This document shows positions 63,244-64,000 of a stretch of 64,000 nucleotides of DNA, in pieces. Positions within the stretch are counted from its first letter, which is position 1. Every line of letters begins with the position of its first letter. Location: contig CBDCYN010000009.1 in NCBI GenBank assembly GCA_965224205.1, positions 186,001-250,000 of the forward strand, read 5' to 3'. The notes beneath the pieces were generated by a model. The model searched no databases. It saw only the letters and a program-made list of their open reading frames with translations, and was not told where the DNA came from. The stretch is from CBDCYN01 sp965224205 (GTDB taxonomy: Bacteria; Planctomycetota; Phycisphaerae; Phycisphaerales; Phycisphaeraceae). Made by a program: the position numbers and the translations under genes.

Positions 63244-63276
63244 GGGGCTCGCCACACGCGGGCTCCGCTTTTTTTA
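63244..63276 (+). terminator. intrinsic terminator after the secreted protein gene
   Basis: Stem GGGGCTCGC / GCGGGCTCC (9 bp with two G-U pairs), loop CACAC, then a run of seven T. Confidence 0.85.
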
Positions 63277-63553
63277 TCGCGTATCCCGGTTTCATGTACG
63301 ACATAAGAACGTCTGGTTATTCGGAAGAACCCGCTGCCTTACGGTCGCGGCTCGCTGGGGGCGTCGTACACCATTTCGGGAAACGCTCTAGATCCCCCCT
63401 GCGTCCCATCATGAGGTGGATCCGATCATCCCCCAACGTCCACACCGCTACGTCCTACTGGGCATCGCTCTGGATATGTACCCTAATGACCTTGCCCCGA
63501 TCGATGGCCAAAAACGTCACGTCGATTCCTTTCTGTGAGGCGTCTCCTATAAG

Positions 63554-63650
63554 CATCCCAGTTAAAATGACGGCACGACTTGTGAACGCGGCAAGAAAAT
63601 GGTCGGTGTCCAACGCCTCCACGATGCGGTATTTTTACGCAGCGCGTCTC
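63554..63650 (+). repeat. 95-bp dispersed repeat, copy 13
   Basis: AAAATGACGGCACGACTTGT, AACGCGGCAAGAAAATGG, GATGCGGTATTTTTACGC. Somewhat diverged. It lies in the gap before dnaK. Confidence 0.75.
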
Positions 63651-63683
63651 TTTCCTTGTGAGAAGCATATAAACCCGAGATTG

Positions 63684-63759
63684 GGTGCCACTGGCTGCAT
63701 GTCACCCAGTGTTTTGAATCGACGTCTGTCGCACTGGCGGGCGTGCAGCCAGTGGCACC
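63684..63759. repeat. REP-like inverted repeat with CCAGTGGCACC motif
   Basis: GGTGCCACTGGCTGC (63684-63698) and its exact reverse complement GCAGCCAGTGGCACC (63745-63759) face each other across 46 bp. The inner hairpin arms match the one inside the element at 29426-29448. Confidence 0.65.
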
Positions 63760-63826
63760 CCCTTTGTCACACACGGTCTGTGAGTCACCCAATTTTCGGG
63801 TGGTCTGATGAGTCGTCGGACCGGAA

Positions 63827-64000
63827 CTACTCTTCTTTGACTTCGAACTCCGCATCGATGACGTCGTCGTCACTATCGGTGTCGGCGTTTCCTCCCGAGG
63901 CCCTATCTGATCCTCCAGCCCCGGCGGTCGTGCCGGCCATCTGCTCATAGAACGCCTTGCCGATCTCCTGAGCCTGATGGTTGAGTGTTTCCAGTGCCCG
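63827..64000 (-). CDS. dnaK: DnaK chaperone, C-terminal end (cut by window edge)
   Basis: Only the last 57 residues are inside the window. Seen: ALETLNHQAQEIGKAFYEQM, the end of the helical lid, a Gly/Ala-rich linker, and the acidic terminus DDDVIDAEFEVKEE, the usual DnaK tail that contacts co-chaperones. The frame is open to the right edge. Confidence 0.93.
   Translation of the reverse strand, partial: RALETLNHQAQEIGKAFYEQMAGTTAGAGGSDRASGGNADTDSDDDVIDAEFEVKEE

Overview
The window looks like chromosomal DNA of a planctomycete, most likely class Phycisphaerae (inference). The signs are moderately high GC, a Minf_1886-type protein, two large surface proteins with an N-terminal LEPR-XLL motif, two secreted proteins with PEP-CTERM-like sorting tails (one with the VPVPAAAW variant), a dockerin-like pair and GYF/zinc-ribbon proteins. 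Housekeeping genes are scattered in short transcription units on both strands: alaC-like aminotransferase, psd, purQ, tRNA-Leu(GAG), gyrA, rpmE, aroB, pyrE, hpt, a ymdB-like gene, aroA, a groES-like gene and the 3' end of dnaK at the right edge.

Layout. 0-15.5 kb is ordinary housekeeping. 15.9-18.7 kb is a nested insertion: an IS3-family element (3-bp target duplication CTG) whose left terminal repeat has been split by an IS110/IS1111-type element. The non-coding 3' part of that IS110 element is highly structured. It holds a 14-nt stretch complementary to the IS3 end it sits in, as a guide (bridge/seeker) RNA would. 19-24 kb holds small conserved genes, several short repeats and a queuosine-precursor transporter. 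24-30 kb has a PEP-CTERM protein, pyrE and a 1064-residue RTX-like protein with a DUF3105 end. 30-40 kb has a cysteine desulfurase-like enzyme, an RmlD-like reductase, membrane proteins and a 995-residue FG-GAP surface protein. 41-46 kb is a cytochrome bd oxidase operon (cydAB) that is now dead as written. cydA is split by an IS66-type element (8-bp duplication CTTCATTA), and an IS630-type element then landed in the left copy of that duplication. cydB carries a one-base loss in a G run. 50-59 kb is a minus-strand set: secreted nickel superoxide dismutase, a small secreted protein, a heavy-metal RND efflux system (outer-membrane channel, His-rich adaptor, pump), a GroES-like protein and aroA. 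59-63 kb holds a PfpI-like protein and two secreted proteins.

Across the whole window, 13 copies of a roughly 95-bp imperfect palindromic repeat sit between genes in both orientations. I do not recognise it as a named family. Two further MITE-like elements (118 bp and 87 bp) and a hairpin built on the CCAGTGGCACC motif are also present. The most interesting signals are the IS110 guide-like region, the 95-bp repeat family, the doubly inactivated cyd operon, and the nickel SOD whose signal peptidase site would itself expose the nickel-binding histidine.
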